A stretch of DNA of 23,624 bases. Origin: Symbiodinium natans (Eukaryota > Sar > Dinophyceae > Suessiales > Symbiodiniaceae). The stretch spans positions 1 through 23,624 of the forward strand of contig CAJNDS010001315.1 of the NCBI GenBank assembly GCA_905221605.1, given 5' to 3'. Each line of letters begins with the position of its first letter. The first letter of the stretch is position 1. Below, piece by piece: positions 10,427 to 18,122 of the stretch. Below the pieces are notes generated by a model. That model worked only from the letters and a program-made list of their open reading frames with translations. It had not been told where the DNA came from and ran no database searches. The translations under genes and the position numbers were made by a program.

Positions 10427-11378
10427 TAATAATTAACATTTTAATAATTTTAATAATTTTAATCATTTTAATAATTTTAATTTTCCGGGAGTCTCCCAGG
10501 GCAGAAATTAATAATTTTAATAATTTTAATAATTTTAATAATTTTAATAATTTTAATAATTTTAATAATTTTAATAATTTTAATAATTTTAATTTTCCGG
10601 GAGCCTCCCAGGGCAGAAACTAATATTTTTAAAAATTTTAATAATTTTAATAATTTTAATAATTTAATTTTCCGGGAGCCTCTCAGGGCAGAAATTAATA
10701 ATTTTAATAATTTTAATAATTTTAATAATTTTAATAATTTTAATAATTTTAATAATTTTAATTTTCCGGGAGCCTCTCAGGGCAGAAATTAATAATTTTA
10801 ATTATTTTAATAATTTTAATAATTTTAATAATTTTAATAATTTTAATTTTCCGGTAGCCTCCCAGGGCAGAAATTAATAATTTTAATAGTTTTAATAATT
10901 TTAATAATTTTAATAGTTTTAATTTTCCGGGAGCCTCTCAGAGCAGAAATTAATAATTTTAATAATTTTAATAATTTTAATAATTTTAATTTTCGGGGAG
11001 CCTCTCAGGGCAGAAATTAATAATTTTAATAGTTTTAATAATTTTAATAATTTTAATAATTTTAATAATTTTAATAATTTTAATTTTCCGGGAGCCTCTC
11101 AGGGCAGAAATTAATAATTTTAATATTTTTAATAATTTTAATAATCTTAATAATTTTAATAATTTTAATGATTTTAATTTTCCGGGAGCCTCTCATGGCA
11201 GAAATTAATAATTTTAATAATTTTAATAATTTTAATAATTTTAATAATTTTAATAATTTTAATAATTTTAATAATTTTAAAATTTTTAATTTTCCGGGAG
11301 CCTCTCAGGGCAGAAATTAATAATTTTAATAATTTTAATATTGTTAATAATTTTAATTTTCCGGGAGCCTCTCAGGAT
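10427..11378 (-). repeat. AT-rich compound minisatellite, inverted half
   Basis: The same two-part repeat in reverse orientation: TAATAATTTT runs and the motif read as CCGGGAGCCTCTCAGGGCAG. I count about 11 motif copies, several with single changes (GAGTCTCCC at 10490, TCATGGCAG near 11195). Spacings are 112, 75, 94, 85, 76, 67, 94, 94, 112 and 67, again 9n+4 with one exception. The order of spacings does not mirror the left half, so the two halves are not an unmodified inverted copy. Confidence 0.93.
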
Positions 11379-11447
11379 TATTAAAAATATTAAAATTATT
11401 AAAATTATTAAATGATTAAAATTATTAAAATTATTAATTTCTGCCAA
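11379..11447 (+). repeat. Second orientation flip of the AT repeat
   Basis: The last inverted motif is cut at CTCTCAGG (11376) and followed directly by forward-orientation ATTATTAAAA repeats. These end in a partial motif, TTAATTTCTGCC, at about 11447. This is a second inversion breakpoint. Confidence 0.8.
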
Positions 11448-11468
11448 CGTCCTTTTGAAATCCGACCG

Positions 11469-11564
11469 TAGGGTCTATTTAGAAGCCGTGCTCTTCTAGG
11501 TTTATTACATTTAGGTATATGGACCTGTATTATAAATCACAAGCCCCAGCTTCTAAATAGACCC
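11469..11564. repeat. Small foldback with 16-bp perfect arms
   Basis: GGGTCTATTTAGAAGC at 11471-11486 is exactly complementary to 11549-11564, with 62 nt between. The left arm plus two bases (11469-11486) equals 549-566 in direct orientation. The right arm is part of the 38-bp inverted repeat at 11548-11585. The 62-nt interior is AT-rich with no gene. Confidence 0.85.
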
Positions 11565-11585
11565 GGTTTTGCTCACACACGGGGG
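11548..11585 (-). repeat. Right copy of the 38-bp inverted repeat
   Basis: Reverse complement of 530-567 with four mismatches. It ends in a run of G at 11581-11591 that mirrors the C run before 530. No convincing target duplication is visible because both outer flanks are homopolymer-rich. Confidence 0.7.
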
Positions 11586-12288
11586 GGGGGGTCGAGCAAC
11601 CCAGGGTTCTTAATTAAGGTCTCTAACCCAAGGTTTCCTAATACTCCCTAGGCTCCCTAAGCTTCCCTAAGGTTCCCTAGGTACCTACCCTTTCAGATGA
11701 ACCCCCACCCCCCCTCCCTTAAGAACCCTACCCCCGCTACACCCCGTACTCCCAAAAAGGCTCCCGAGGCTCCCTAAACTTTTAAGTTGTGCCTTGAAAA
11801 CCCAAAACCCAGATCACATGTAGACATTAAGCCCTAAACCCCAAACCCCAAACCCTTCGGAGCTCTAACGCCCTAAGCTCCAAACCCGAAGCCCTCACAA
11901 GCGCCAGGCGGGTGCAAAAGCCTCGGTTGTAAACCCTAAACCCTAAACCCGAAACCCAAAACCCCCTGAACCTTTTGGGGGGGGACTTCAGCAACTTCTG
12001 AGGTTGGGGTAGAACTACAAGAAAAACTGGGCTCTAGACCCCAACCCCAAACTCCAAAACCCTAAGCCCTAAACCCTCAAAACCCTCAAAACCCTCAAAG
12101 CCCCCCAAACCTTCAAAACCCGCAAAACCCCTCAAAAGGCCCCAAAAGCCCCTCAAAAAAGCCCTCAAAAAAGAAACTCAACAGCCCCCAAAAGCGGTGC
12201 ACTCAAAGAGGCTCCAGGGTGCCCCGGCCGGGGAAGTTCTCCAGTAGGCTGCCTCAGCAGGTGCGGAGGGCTTCTTTTCTTGTAGGGT
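11586..12288 (-). repeat. Degenerate C-rich telomere-like DNA
   Basis: Irregular CCCTAAA, CCCCAAA, CCCTCAAA and TTCCCTAAG units, clearest at 11820-11960 and 12030-12170, mixed with unrelated sequence. The C-rich strand is on top, opposite to the array that begins at 12289. No gene seen. Confidence 0.7.
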
Positions 12289-12440
12289 TGAGGGTTTAGG
12301 GTTTAGGGTTTAGGGTTTAGGGTTTAGGGTTTAGGGTTTAGGGTTTAGGGTTTAGGGTTTAGGGTTTAGGGTTTAGGGCTTAGGGTTTAGGGTTTAGGGC
12401 TCAGGGCTCAGGGCTCAGGGCTCAGGGCTCAGGGCTCAGA
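12289..12440 (+). repeat. TTTAGGG array with CTCAGGG block
   Basis: Nearly perfect TTTAGGG heptamers to about 12400, then about five or six consecutive CTCAGGG units. The variant forms a contiguous block rather than being scattered, which points to local duplication. Confidence 0.92.
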
Positions 12441-12668
12441 GTCCGGGGCCAAGGGTTTGGGGTTTAGGCTTTAGGGTTTAGGGATTTACATGGTCCCGTA
12501 GTCTGGGGCCCTTAAAAGGGGGGGCCCCTTTATATACAAGAGAAGGCCTGGTCGTCTCGAGACCCGACCCAAAGGGGAGGGTAGGTTTACTTGCTGCTTC
12601 TTCTACAAGTTTCGGAGATTCCGTTCTCTATGTTAGCGGGCGGGGGGGGTCACCCGAGATTAACCCGC
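12441..12668. other. Spacer with G runs
   Basis: Starts with decayed TTTAGGG-like units, then unrelated sequence. It includes the near-palindrome AAAGGGGGGGCCCCTTT at about 12517-12533 and a run of eight G near 12645. No ORF or RNA gene recognised. Confidence 0.55.
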
Positions 12669-12790
12669 CTTTACAACCAGAATCCCTACTTTACAACCAG
12701 AATCCCCACTTTGCAACCACGAACGCCATGTTCGACATGAGAATCCCTACTTTACAACTCGTCAACGTGAGAACCTCTACTTTACAACTG
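12669..12790 (-). repeat. 20-bp minisatellite, inverted arm
   Basis: Repeats of a unit read as TTTACAACCAGAATCCCTAC, the last copies degenerate (TTTACAACTCGTC, TTTACAACTGG). This is the reverse complement of the repeat at 13267-13336, so the pair flanks the CT microsatellite as an inverted repeat. Confidence 0.85.
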
Positions 12791-13040
12791 GACCAACAAC
12801 TCTCTCCCTCTCTCTCTCTCTCTCTCTCATCTCTGTCTGTCTCTCGCTCTCTCGCTCTCTCTCGCTCTCTCTCGCTCTCGCCTCTCTCGTCCCTCCCTCC
12901 CTCCCTCCCCCCCTCCCTCCCTCCCCCTCCCTCCCTCCCTCCCTCTCTCTCTCTCACAACTTCTCTCTCTCTCTCTCTCTCTCCTCCTCTCTCTCTCTCT
13001 CTCTCCCTCTCTCTCACTTCTCACTCACTCACTCACTCAC

Positions 13041-13080
<40 letters not shown>
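12791..13080 (+). repeat. CT-rich microsatellite
   Basis: About 290 bp of (CT)n, (CCCT)n and, at about 13018-13046, (ACTC)n with a few interruptions. Open frames on both strands give only Ser/Leu or Arg/Glu/Gly repeats and are artefacts of composition. Confidence 0.95.
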
Positions 13081-13081
<1 letters not shown>

Positions 13082-13266
13082 GTCTCTCCATTATACATCA
13101 TGCACTATGTGCCATACAGTCTATACTATATACTATATATTTCTCTGTATATCTGTCATACCACCATCACCACTTTCAAACGTGCATGGTTGCTCTAAAG
13201 GGTGATGGTGGGAGTTTCAGTTCTTGACTCCTTAAGTATATCTGCCTATAAGCAGCTTGCCCGTGC
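13081..13266. other. Spacer
   Basis: Mixed sequence with a short TATACTATATACTATATAT run at about 13122-13140. No gene or repeat family recognised. Confidence 0.5.
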
Positions 13267-13336
13267 GGTTGCAAAGTGGGGGTTGCAAAGCAGGGCTTCT
13301 GGTTGTAAAGTGGGGATTCTGGTTGTAAAGCGGGGT
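13267..13336 (+). repeat. 20-bp minisatellite, forward arm
   Basis: About three copies of a unit like TTCTGGTTGTAAAGTGGGGA, with the first copies reading GGTTGCAAAGTGGGG and GGTTGCAAAGCAGGG. It pairs in inverted orientation with 12669-12790. Confidence 0.85.
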
Positions 13337-13570
13337 GCACGCCGGGGGGGATTGGGGGGGTGGGGGGGGGACGGGGGATATTTGTGTTGGGGTTTCTATT
13401 CTAGCTCAATTTCTGAGAATTCTGGTGCTCAAAAGGGACCACACCATGCACGCATACTCCCTTAAAGGGTTCAGGGTTTAGGGTTTCAGGCTTTCGAGTT
13501 TAGGGAACATAAGGCGCCTCCTGCCCGACGGTAAAGGCCGTTGACGAAAACTTGAGCACTTAGAAGATGG
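13337..13570. other. G-tract and spacer
   Basis: A G-rich tract (about 13344-13376) with several runs of at least six G is followed by mixed sequence. A short decayed TTTAGGG-like stretch lies at about 13465-13505. No gene called. Confidence 0.55.
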
Positions 13571-13890
13571 GGGTTTAGGGGTTCAAGGTTTAGGGTTTAG
13601 GGTTTAGGGTTTGGGGTTTAGGGTTTAGGGGGCTGGCAGGCCCCAGAATCCCAAGTTCGGCAAGAATGTGTTTTGGGGTTTAGGGTTTAGGGTATATATA
13701 TTGGTGGTTAGGTTTAGGGTTTTGGGTTTAGGGTTTAGGGTTTAGGGCTTCGGGCTTCGGGATTCGGGCTTAGGGCTTAGGGCTTAGGGCTTAGGGCTCA
13801 GGGATTAGGGCTCAGGGCTTAGAGTCAGGGTTTAGGGTTTCGGGTTTAGGGTTTAGGATTTAGGGTTTAGGGTTTAGGGTTTAGGGTTGA
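13571..13890 (+). repeat. Interrupted TTTAGGG array with variants
   Basis: TTTAGGG heptamers with an interruption at 13630-13675 and a variant-rich middle. Successive CTTCGGG, CTTAGGG and CTCAGGG units at about 13745-13825 are followed by regular TTTAGGG to 13890. Confidence 0.85.
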
Positions 13891-14034
13891 CTAGTGGACA
13901 TGGAATTCCCTGTCGGCTGGCCCTTGCCGCACGTGGGCAGAATCATCAGCCGGTCGCCCTGCTCCAAATCCAGCCCTGCGCACCGCGAGTGCTGTGAGGA
14001 AACCGAAACCGCACCGCAACTCCACGCGTCTTCT
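13891..14034. other. GC-rich spacer
   Basis: Unrelated GC-rich sequence between telomere-type blocks. No ORF of note and no recognised RNA gene. Confidence 0.5.
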
Positions 14035-14118
14035 CCCTACATCCCTAAATCCCTAAATCCCTAAATCCACCCTAAACCCTAACCCTGAACCCTAAACCCT
14101 AAACCCTGACCCCTAAAA
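14035..14118 (-). repeat. CCCTAAA array
   Basis: C-rich orientation. Four tandem units of the ATCCCTAA form come first, then CCCTAAA and CCCTGAA units. The next block (14216) is in the opposite orientation, so the two diverge across a spacer of about 100 bp. Confidence 0.88.
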
Positions 14119-14215
14119 ACCCGCAACCCTTAAACTTCCTGAACCTGCGGCAGGGTCGCAACGCGCGAGCGGGGTCCCGGCCCTCTCGCAGGCGGCCAGA
14201 TAAACCCCCTTTTCA

Positions 14216-14390
14216 CGGTTTAGGGTTTAGGGTTTAGGGTTTAGGGTTTAGGGTTTAGGGTTTAGGCTTAGGGCTTAGGGCTTAGGGCTTAGGGCTTAGG
14301 GCTTAGGGCTTAGGGCTTAGGGCTTAGGGCTTAGGGCTTAGGGCTTAAGGCTTAGGGCTTAGGGCTTAGGGTTTAGGGTTAGGGGCATAT
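14216..14390 (+). repeat. TTTAGGG array with long CTTAGGG block
   Basis: About seven TTTAGGG units, then about 14 consecutive CTTAGGG units (about 14264-14370, one with AAGG), then back to TTTAGGG. A contiguous homogenised variant block indicates unit-by-unit tandem expansion after the array became internal. Confidence 0.93.
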
Positions 14391-14501
14391 AAAGGAATCA
14401 GCAAGTAGGTCCTTGGAGGTTCACACTTAGTAGCTTTCGAAGTATCTCAAACGAAGTCAACCTGTCTTTTTCCCTGTACAAAATTCGATGGCAAGAAGGA
14501 C
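14391..14501. other. Spacer
   Basis: Unique-looking sequence between two telomere-type arrays of opposite orientation. Nothing recognised. Confidence 0.5.
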
Positions 14502-14632
14502 CCCCTGAACCCTAAACCCTAAAACTCTAAAACCCTGAAGCTAAAACCCTCAAACCCGAAAACCCTAAAACCCTAAACCCTATTCCCAAAACCCAAAACC
14601 CTAAAAACCCTAAAAACCCTAAACCTCTAAAC
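14502..14632 (-). repeat. Irregular CCCTAAA/CCCTAAAA array
   Basis: C-rich units of seven to nine bases (CCCTAAA, CCCTAAAA, CCCTAAAAA) with point changes, in reverse orientation to the preceding array. Confidence 0.85.
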
Positions 14633-15062
14633 GCAAAGGCAGTTTCGATCACAGCCGCCCAAAGTTCTTGACGAAGGAAAAACCGTGGGTATCCATTATA
14701 GGGTTTAGGTTTTATGTGGTCTGGGAATTACATGTTTTAGGGTTTGTATGGTAGGCTCCTCAGTTCTGCGTTGCAAGTGCCTTAAACAAGCATAGCTCAT
14801 ATATGGGTCTCGAAATTTCCAAGGACCCCACAAATGGCACCCCGAAATGTCATACATTTCCCTAGAAGCTGTACCTATAATAATTACCCATGAACCACAA
14901 AATGCCCCAAAGATTGACGCCTGTTGTTGAAGGTTGTAAGGTTTTGTTTTCAGAGCCTGAACACATTTAGGGTCGAGGATGATAGGGGTTTCATTTACGG
15001 ACTAGGAATACGGGTACGCCGGGTACGCAGCACAAAGCAGGATTTCCGTCGGGATCGATGGT
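14633..15062. other. Spacer of about 430 bp
   Basis: Mixed sequence with one short TTTAGGG-like fragment at about 14700. A 25-bp stretch near 14877 (TACCCATGAACC) loosely resembles 16237 (ATACCCATGAACC). No ORF, RNA gene or other repeat recognised. Confidence 0.5.
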
Positions 15063-15100
15063 ACCCTAAACCCTAAACCCTAAACCCTAAACCCTAAACC
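15063..15100 (-). repeat. Short CCCTAAA array
   Basis: Five perfect CCCTAAA units, C-rich strand on top, with abrupt edges. Confidence 0.92.
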
Positions 15101-15207
15101 TGCCAACAGGAAAAGCCTGAAGTGTCGTCTCCCATGCTCAGCGGCTGCTGGCATTGCAGCTGCAAAGAGTTTATCAGACCCTGGCGAGCTCGGCTGTCCT
15201 AACGAAA

Positions 15208-15330
15208 TAGGGTTTAGGGTTTAGGGTTTAGGGTTTGGGGTTTAGGGTTTAGGGTTTAGGGTTTAGGGTTTAGGGTTTAGGGTTTAGGGTTTAGGGTTTG
15301 GGGTTTGGGGTTTGGGGTTTGGGGTTTGGG
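15208..15330 (+). repeat. TTTAGGG array ending in TTTGGGG block
   Basis: About twelve TTTAGGG units with one TTTGGGG, then about five consecutive TTTGGGG units from about 15296 to the right edge. Confidence 0.93.
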
Positions 15331-15661
15331 AGCTTCTTGCACTCCAAAGTTGACTCTTGCACAGCCCAAGAGTAGGCGCACATCGACATCAACCTTGGTC
15401 ACATTCTTGGGATGCTCCCCCTTGTACTCTCAGTCCTTCATGGGGATTCTAGTAGGGGGTACGATAGTCCCTACCAAGGACTGTTTGTAGAAGGGGAACA
15501 TCCCAAGTCACACCACCATGAGCCCAGAGCGCCTGATCCAGAGTGCTTTCTTCTCGCGCTCAGTCTGCAACAGCTCGGCAATTTCTCTGCTTCACCAGGC
15601 TTAATCTGGTTAATTTTGGGGGCTTGGGGTTTAGGATTGTTAGGTTGGATTTAAGGCTTAA
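15331..15661. other. Spacer carrying a small TIR element
   Basis: Unique-looking sequence between telomere-type arrays. Its middle is the small inverted-repeat element at 15407-15506. Overlapping frames of 61 and 80 residues cross that element and show no domain. Confidence 0.6.
15407..15506. mobile_element. Small TIR element, copy A (MITE-like)
   Basis: 100 bp bounded by TTGGGATG at the left and CATCCCAA at the right. The inverted ends continue for about 30 bp: the left end reads CTCCCCCTTGTACTCTCAGT and the complement of the right end reads TTCCCCTTCTACAAACAGT. No room for a transposase, so it would be non-autonomous. Flanking duplication is uncertain: GTCACA occurs on both sides but not at the same distance. 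Related copies are at 17602-17703 and 18603-18651. Confidence 0.75.
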
Positions 15662-15804
15662 TTTAGGGTTTAGGGTCTAGGGTTTAGGGTTTAGGGTTTA
15701 GGGTTCAGGGTTCAGGGTTTAGGGTTTAGGGTTTAGGGTTTAGGGTTTAGGGTTTAGGGTTTAGGGTTTAGGGTTTGGGGTTAGGGTTTAGGGTTTAGGG
15801 TTTT
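15662..15804 (+). repeat. TTTAGGG array
   Basis: About twenty heptamers, mostly TTTAGGG with two adjacent TTCAGGG units and one TTTGGGG. Confidence 0.93.
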
Positions 15805-15902
15805 ATTTGGGGTCCAGGGTCTTCCCAGGCGCCTCGAACCTCGGGCAGTTCGCACATCTGCCTCGCAACGCCCTCCCCCCGAAGACTCCAGGGTTCATTG
15901 GG

Positions 15903-15931
15903 TTTTGGGTTTAGGGTTTAGGGTTTAGGGT
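15903..15931 (+). repeat. Short TTTAGGG array
   Basis: Four heptamers between two unrelated spacers (15805-15902 and 15932-16033), neither of which holds a recognisable feature. Confidence 0.85.
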
Positions 15932-16033
15932 ATGTTTACATGAAGTTCGACCCGGAGAGCCCAAGACAGCTGATGTAATTCATGAGTATACCTTAAACTT
16001 TGAGTAGGGATCCCTATTCAATTTTGGGTAGTA

Positions 16034-16130
16034 TTAGGGTTTAGGGTTTAGGGTTTAGGGTTTAGGGTTTAGGGTTTAGGGTTTAGGGTTTAGGGTTTAG
16101 GGTTTAGGGTTTAGGGTTTAGGGTTTAGGG
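16034..16130 (+). repeat. Perfect TTTAGGG array
   Basis: About thirteen heptamers without an interruption, ending abruptly at AGTACTCC. Its homogeneity suggests a recent origin or efficient homogenisation. Confidence 0.94.
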
Positions 16131-16289
16131 AGTACTCCTTAATTCAGGGGGATTGGGCTCGCTTGGGAAGCGCGCCCTGAATTCGGCTTTGCCACTCAGA
16201 GCATATCTCCCCCACCCTACGAACCCTAGCATTTATAATTCATACCCATGAACCGAGAAATGATACCCTTTAAGGTGTAGGGATTGGGA

Positions 16290-16408
16290 TTTAGGGTTTA
16301 GGGTTTAGGGTTTAGAGTTTAGGGTTTAGGGTTTAGGGTTTGGGGTTTGGGGTTTGGGGTTTGGGGTTTGGGGTTTGGGGTTTGGGGTTTGGGGTTTGGG
16401 GTTTGGGG
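16290..16408 (+). repeat. TTTAGGG array passing into TTTGGGG block
   Basis: About seven TTTAGGG units followed by about ten consecutive TTTGGGG units (16339-16408), then GGGGCAGT-type repeats to 16440. This is the largest TTTGGGG block in the window. Confidence 0.93.
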
Positions 16409-16576
16409 CAGTGGGGTTTGGGGCAGTGGGGCAGCGGGGGTTCCCGTCGCATGCCCCGCACTGTAGGCCCCAAATTCTTGCACTGATCCCCCTTTCGACC
16501 GACGTCGGTCAGTCTAAGAACCTCAACACGAAGCCACCCAAACCCTGCAAAAGGAGTTCAAAGTCTTCTGAAGACC

Positions 16577-16636
16577 CACCCTAAAGCCTAAACCCTAAAC
16601 CCTAAACCCTAAACCCTAAACCCTAAACCCTAAACC
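16577..16636 (-). repeat. CCCTAAA array
   Basis: Eight C-rich heptamers in the opposite orientation to the array at 16290-16408. Confidence 0.92.
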
Positions 16637-17178
16637 CCAGAACGAGAGCTGAACCTTATACCGCCCAAGCTCCCAAGGCCTAAGTCCCCCCCCCCCCCCC
16701 CCCGCCCCTAGCAAGCTGCAGCCGGGCGACCCCGACGCACAATCGAGCTCCTGCTTTAGTAGGGGTTTTAGGGTTTTGCTTGTGCGGCTAAGGGCTTGTT
16801 CATCTGCGAAGTCACAAAAAACGCTTAGATGTTTGGGCAGCAGGCGGAAGGCATCAAAACTGCGATGCAAGAGGTCTGCAGCTCGTTCCACGAACTCGGG
16901 TGTTCGAAAACTGCCCACAAAGAATTGAATACTCCAAAACCAGGGTGGCGAGACACTGAAGATACCCATCACCCGCGCGGGGGCCGACGGGAGGCTCATT
17001 TGGGCGGTGCTGTGCAGGTGAGGTCGCTGTGCTGGGCCCATCCAAGGGGTTGCTTTGGTGTGGTCCAGACTGCACTTGAAGGGGTTTAGGGTTTCGGGTT
17101 TAAGGTTCGGGCTTTTTGGTGCAGGGTGGCGAGTTGCAAAACTGCCCACATTGCCCACTTACAGCTCTCGGGGACAGC
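16637..17178. other. Spacer with C18 run and unassigned open frame
   Basis: Contains an uninterrupted run of 18 C at 16686-16703. A 180-residue minus-strand frame (17158 to 16616) starts in this spacer and ends inside the telomeric repeat. It includes a Gly run from the C tract and telomere-derived residues at both ends. The middle (RAADLLHRSFDAFRLLPKHL) is not low-complexity, but I recognise no domain. I do not call it a gene; a decayed gene fragment is possible. Confidence 0.45.
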
Positions 17179-17593
17179 AGGGGTTAAGCCCTAAACCCTA
17201 AACTGTAGCAGGCCCTTGGCAGCGGACGCCTGCATGGCCTTGCGGCACATATGTGAAAGGAGGTCGGTATTGCAAAAGAATTCGCTTGCGTGGACCTAAA
17301 CAACGCAGCACAGGTACCATCGTTTTGCGAGAGAGGGCTTGCGAAGCCTGCGAGGGCCCCCGCAGCACAGAGAATACAGGGGTCGGAAGACTTACCGAGA
17401 GAATTCCCATATGGCCCCTACATAACTACACTAGAATAACCCCCCCCCCCCCCTCCCCAAACCCCATTCTAAATACTAAGGCCCCTAGAGTACTTGACAC
17501 GCCCGTGGCAGCGTTTTGTGACTGGCGCTGTTGTGGCCAACCTCCGCGGCTTGTGTGCCAGCGCTTTAGGAGAGTACACACAATACTTGAAGG
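17179..17593. other. Spacer with unassigned open frame
   Basis: Three CCCTAAA-like units at 17187-17201 are followed by mixed sequence with a run of 14 C at 17440-17453. A 169-residue + strand frame (17253-17762) crosses the C run and the TIR element at 17602. That makes it unlikely to be one real protein, and no domain is recognised. Confidence 0.45.
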
Positions 17594-17601
17594 TTCATGG
17601 G

Positions 17602-17703
17602 TTGGGATGTACCCCCTTTTACTAACAGCCCTTAATCGGGATTCTAGCACCACCCTCTTATACTCCCTACTACGGACTGTTCGCATAGGGGGGAACATCC
17701 CAA
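17602..17703. mobile_element. Small TIR element, copy B, with 8-bp target duplication
   Basis: 102 bp starting TTGGGATGT and ending ACATCCCAA. The inverted ends continue inward (left CCCCCTTTTACTAACAG; complement of the right CCCCCCTATGCGAACAG). It is flanked exactly by TTCATGGG at 17594-17601 and 17704-17711, a perfect 8-bp direct repeat (9 bp if the boundary T is shared). Eight-base duplications are made by hAT and P-type transposases among others. The superfamily is an inference and no transposase is present. The interior shares GATTCTAGCA/GATTCTAGTA with copy A. Confidence 0.88.
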
Positions 17704-17712
17704 TTCATGGGT

Positions 17713-18039
17713 ACTTACAGGTAGGTTATTGGTTGAGTAACAATGGCTGTAGCAGATTATAACCTTGCAAAGGATATAGATTTCTATATATAACCTCCAA
17801 CCCTGAACCCCGAACACGGTTGAGGGGTTAGCGTTCAGGGATAAGGGTTTAGAGTTGAAGGTTTAGTGTTCAGGGATAAAAGGGTTTAGAGTTGAGGGTC
17901 TAGTGTTTAGGGTTTCGGGGCTTCGTTTCGGATTTCGAGCGTGCAAGGCCTCAAACCCCTAACCTTGAAAGCACCCAAATGCCATTCAGCTCAGGGCCTC
18001 AAACCTTACAACCCCCTCGCCAAACCCGAACCGCAACCT
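17713..18039. other. Mixed spacer with decayed telomere-like units
   Basis: Two irregular copies of a longer unit (AGGGATAAGGGTTTAGAGTTG at about 17837 and AGGGATAAAAGGGTTTAGAG at about 17873), then unrelated sequence. No gene seen. Confidence 0.5.
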
Positions 18040-18122
18040 TTAACCCCAAACCCTAAACCCAAAGCCTAAAGCCCAAACCCTAAACCCTAAACCCCAAACC
18101 CCCAACCCTAAACCCTAAACCC
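18040..18122 (-). repeat. CCCTAAA array with variants
   Basis: C-rich units including CCCTAAA, CCCCAAA and CCCAAAGC forms. Confidence 0.85.

Noticed and set aside
10257-10623. Open frames rich in Ile/Leu or Asn/Phe
   Set aside because: Direct translations of the AT minisatellite.
12691-13198. Open frames of 108 and 156 residues on opposite strands
   Set aside because: Direct translations of the CT microsatellite (Ser/Leu or Arg/Glu repeats).
14877-16262. Short similarity between spacers near 14877 and 16237 (ACCCATGAACC)
   Set aside because: About 25 bp with several mismatches and no extension on either side; could be chance in a window this size.
16616-17158. A 180-residue minus-strand frame
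   Set aside because: Both ends come from telomere-like repeat and part of the frame is a Gly run from the C18 tract. The central part is complex but matches no family I know.
17253-17762. A 169-residue + strand frame
   Set aside because: It runs through a 14-C homopolymer and through the small TIR element and its target duplication, so it is not a single gene.
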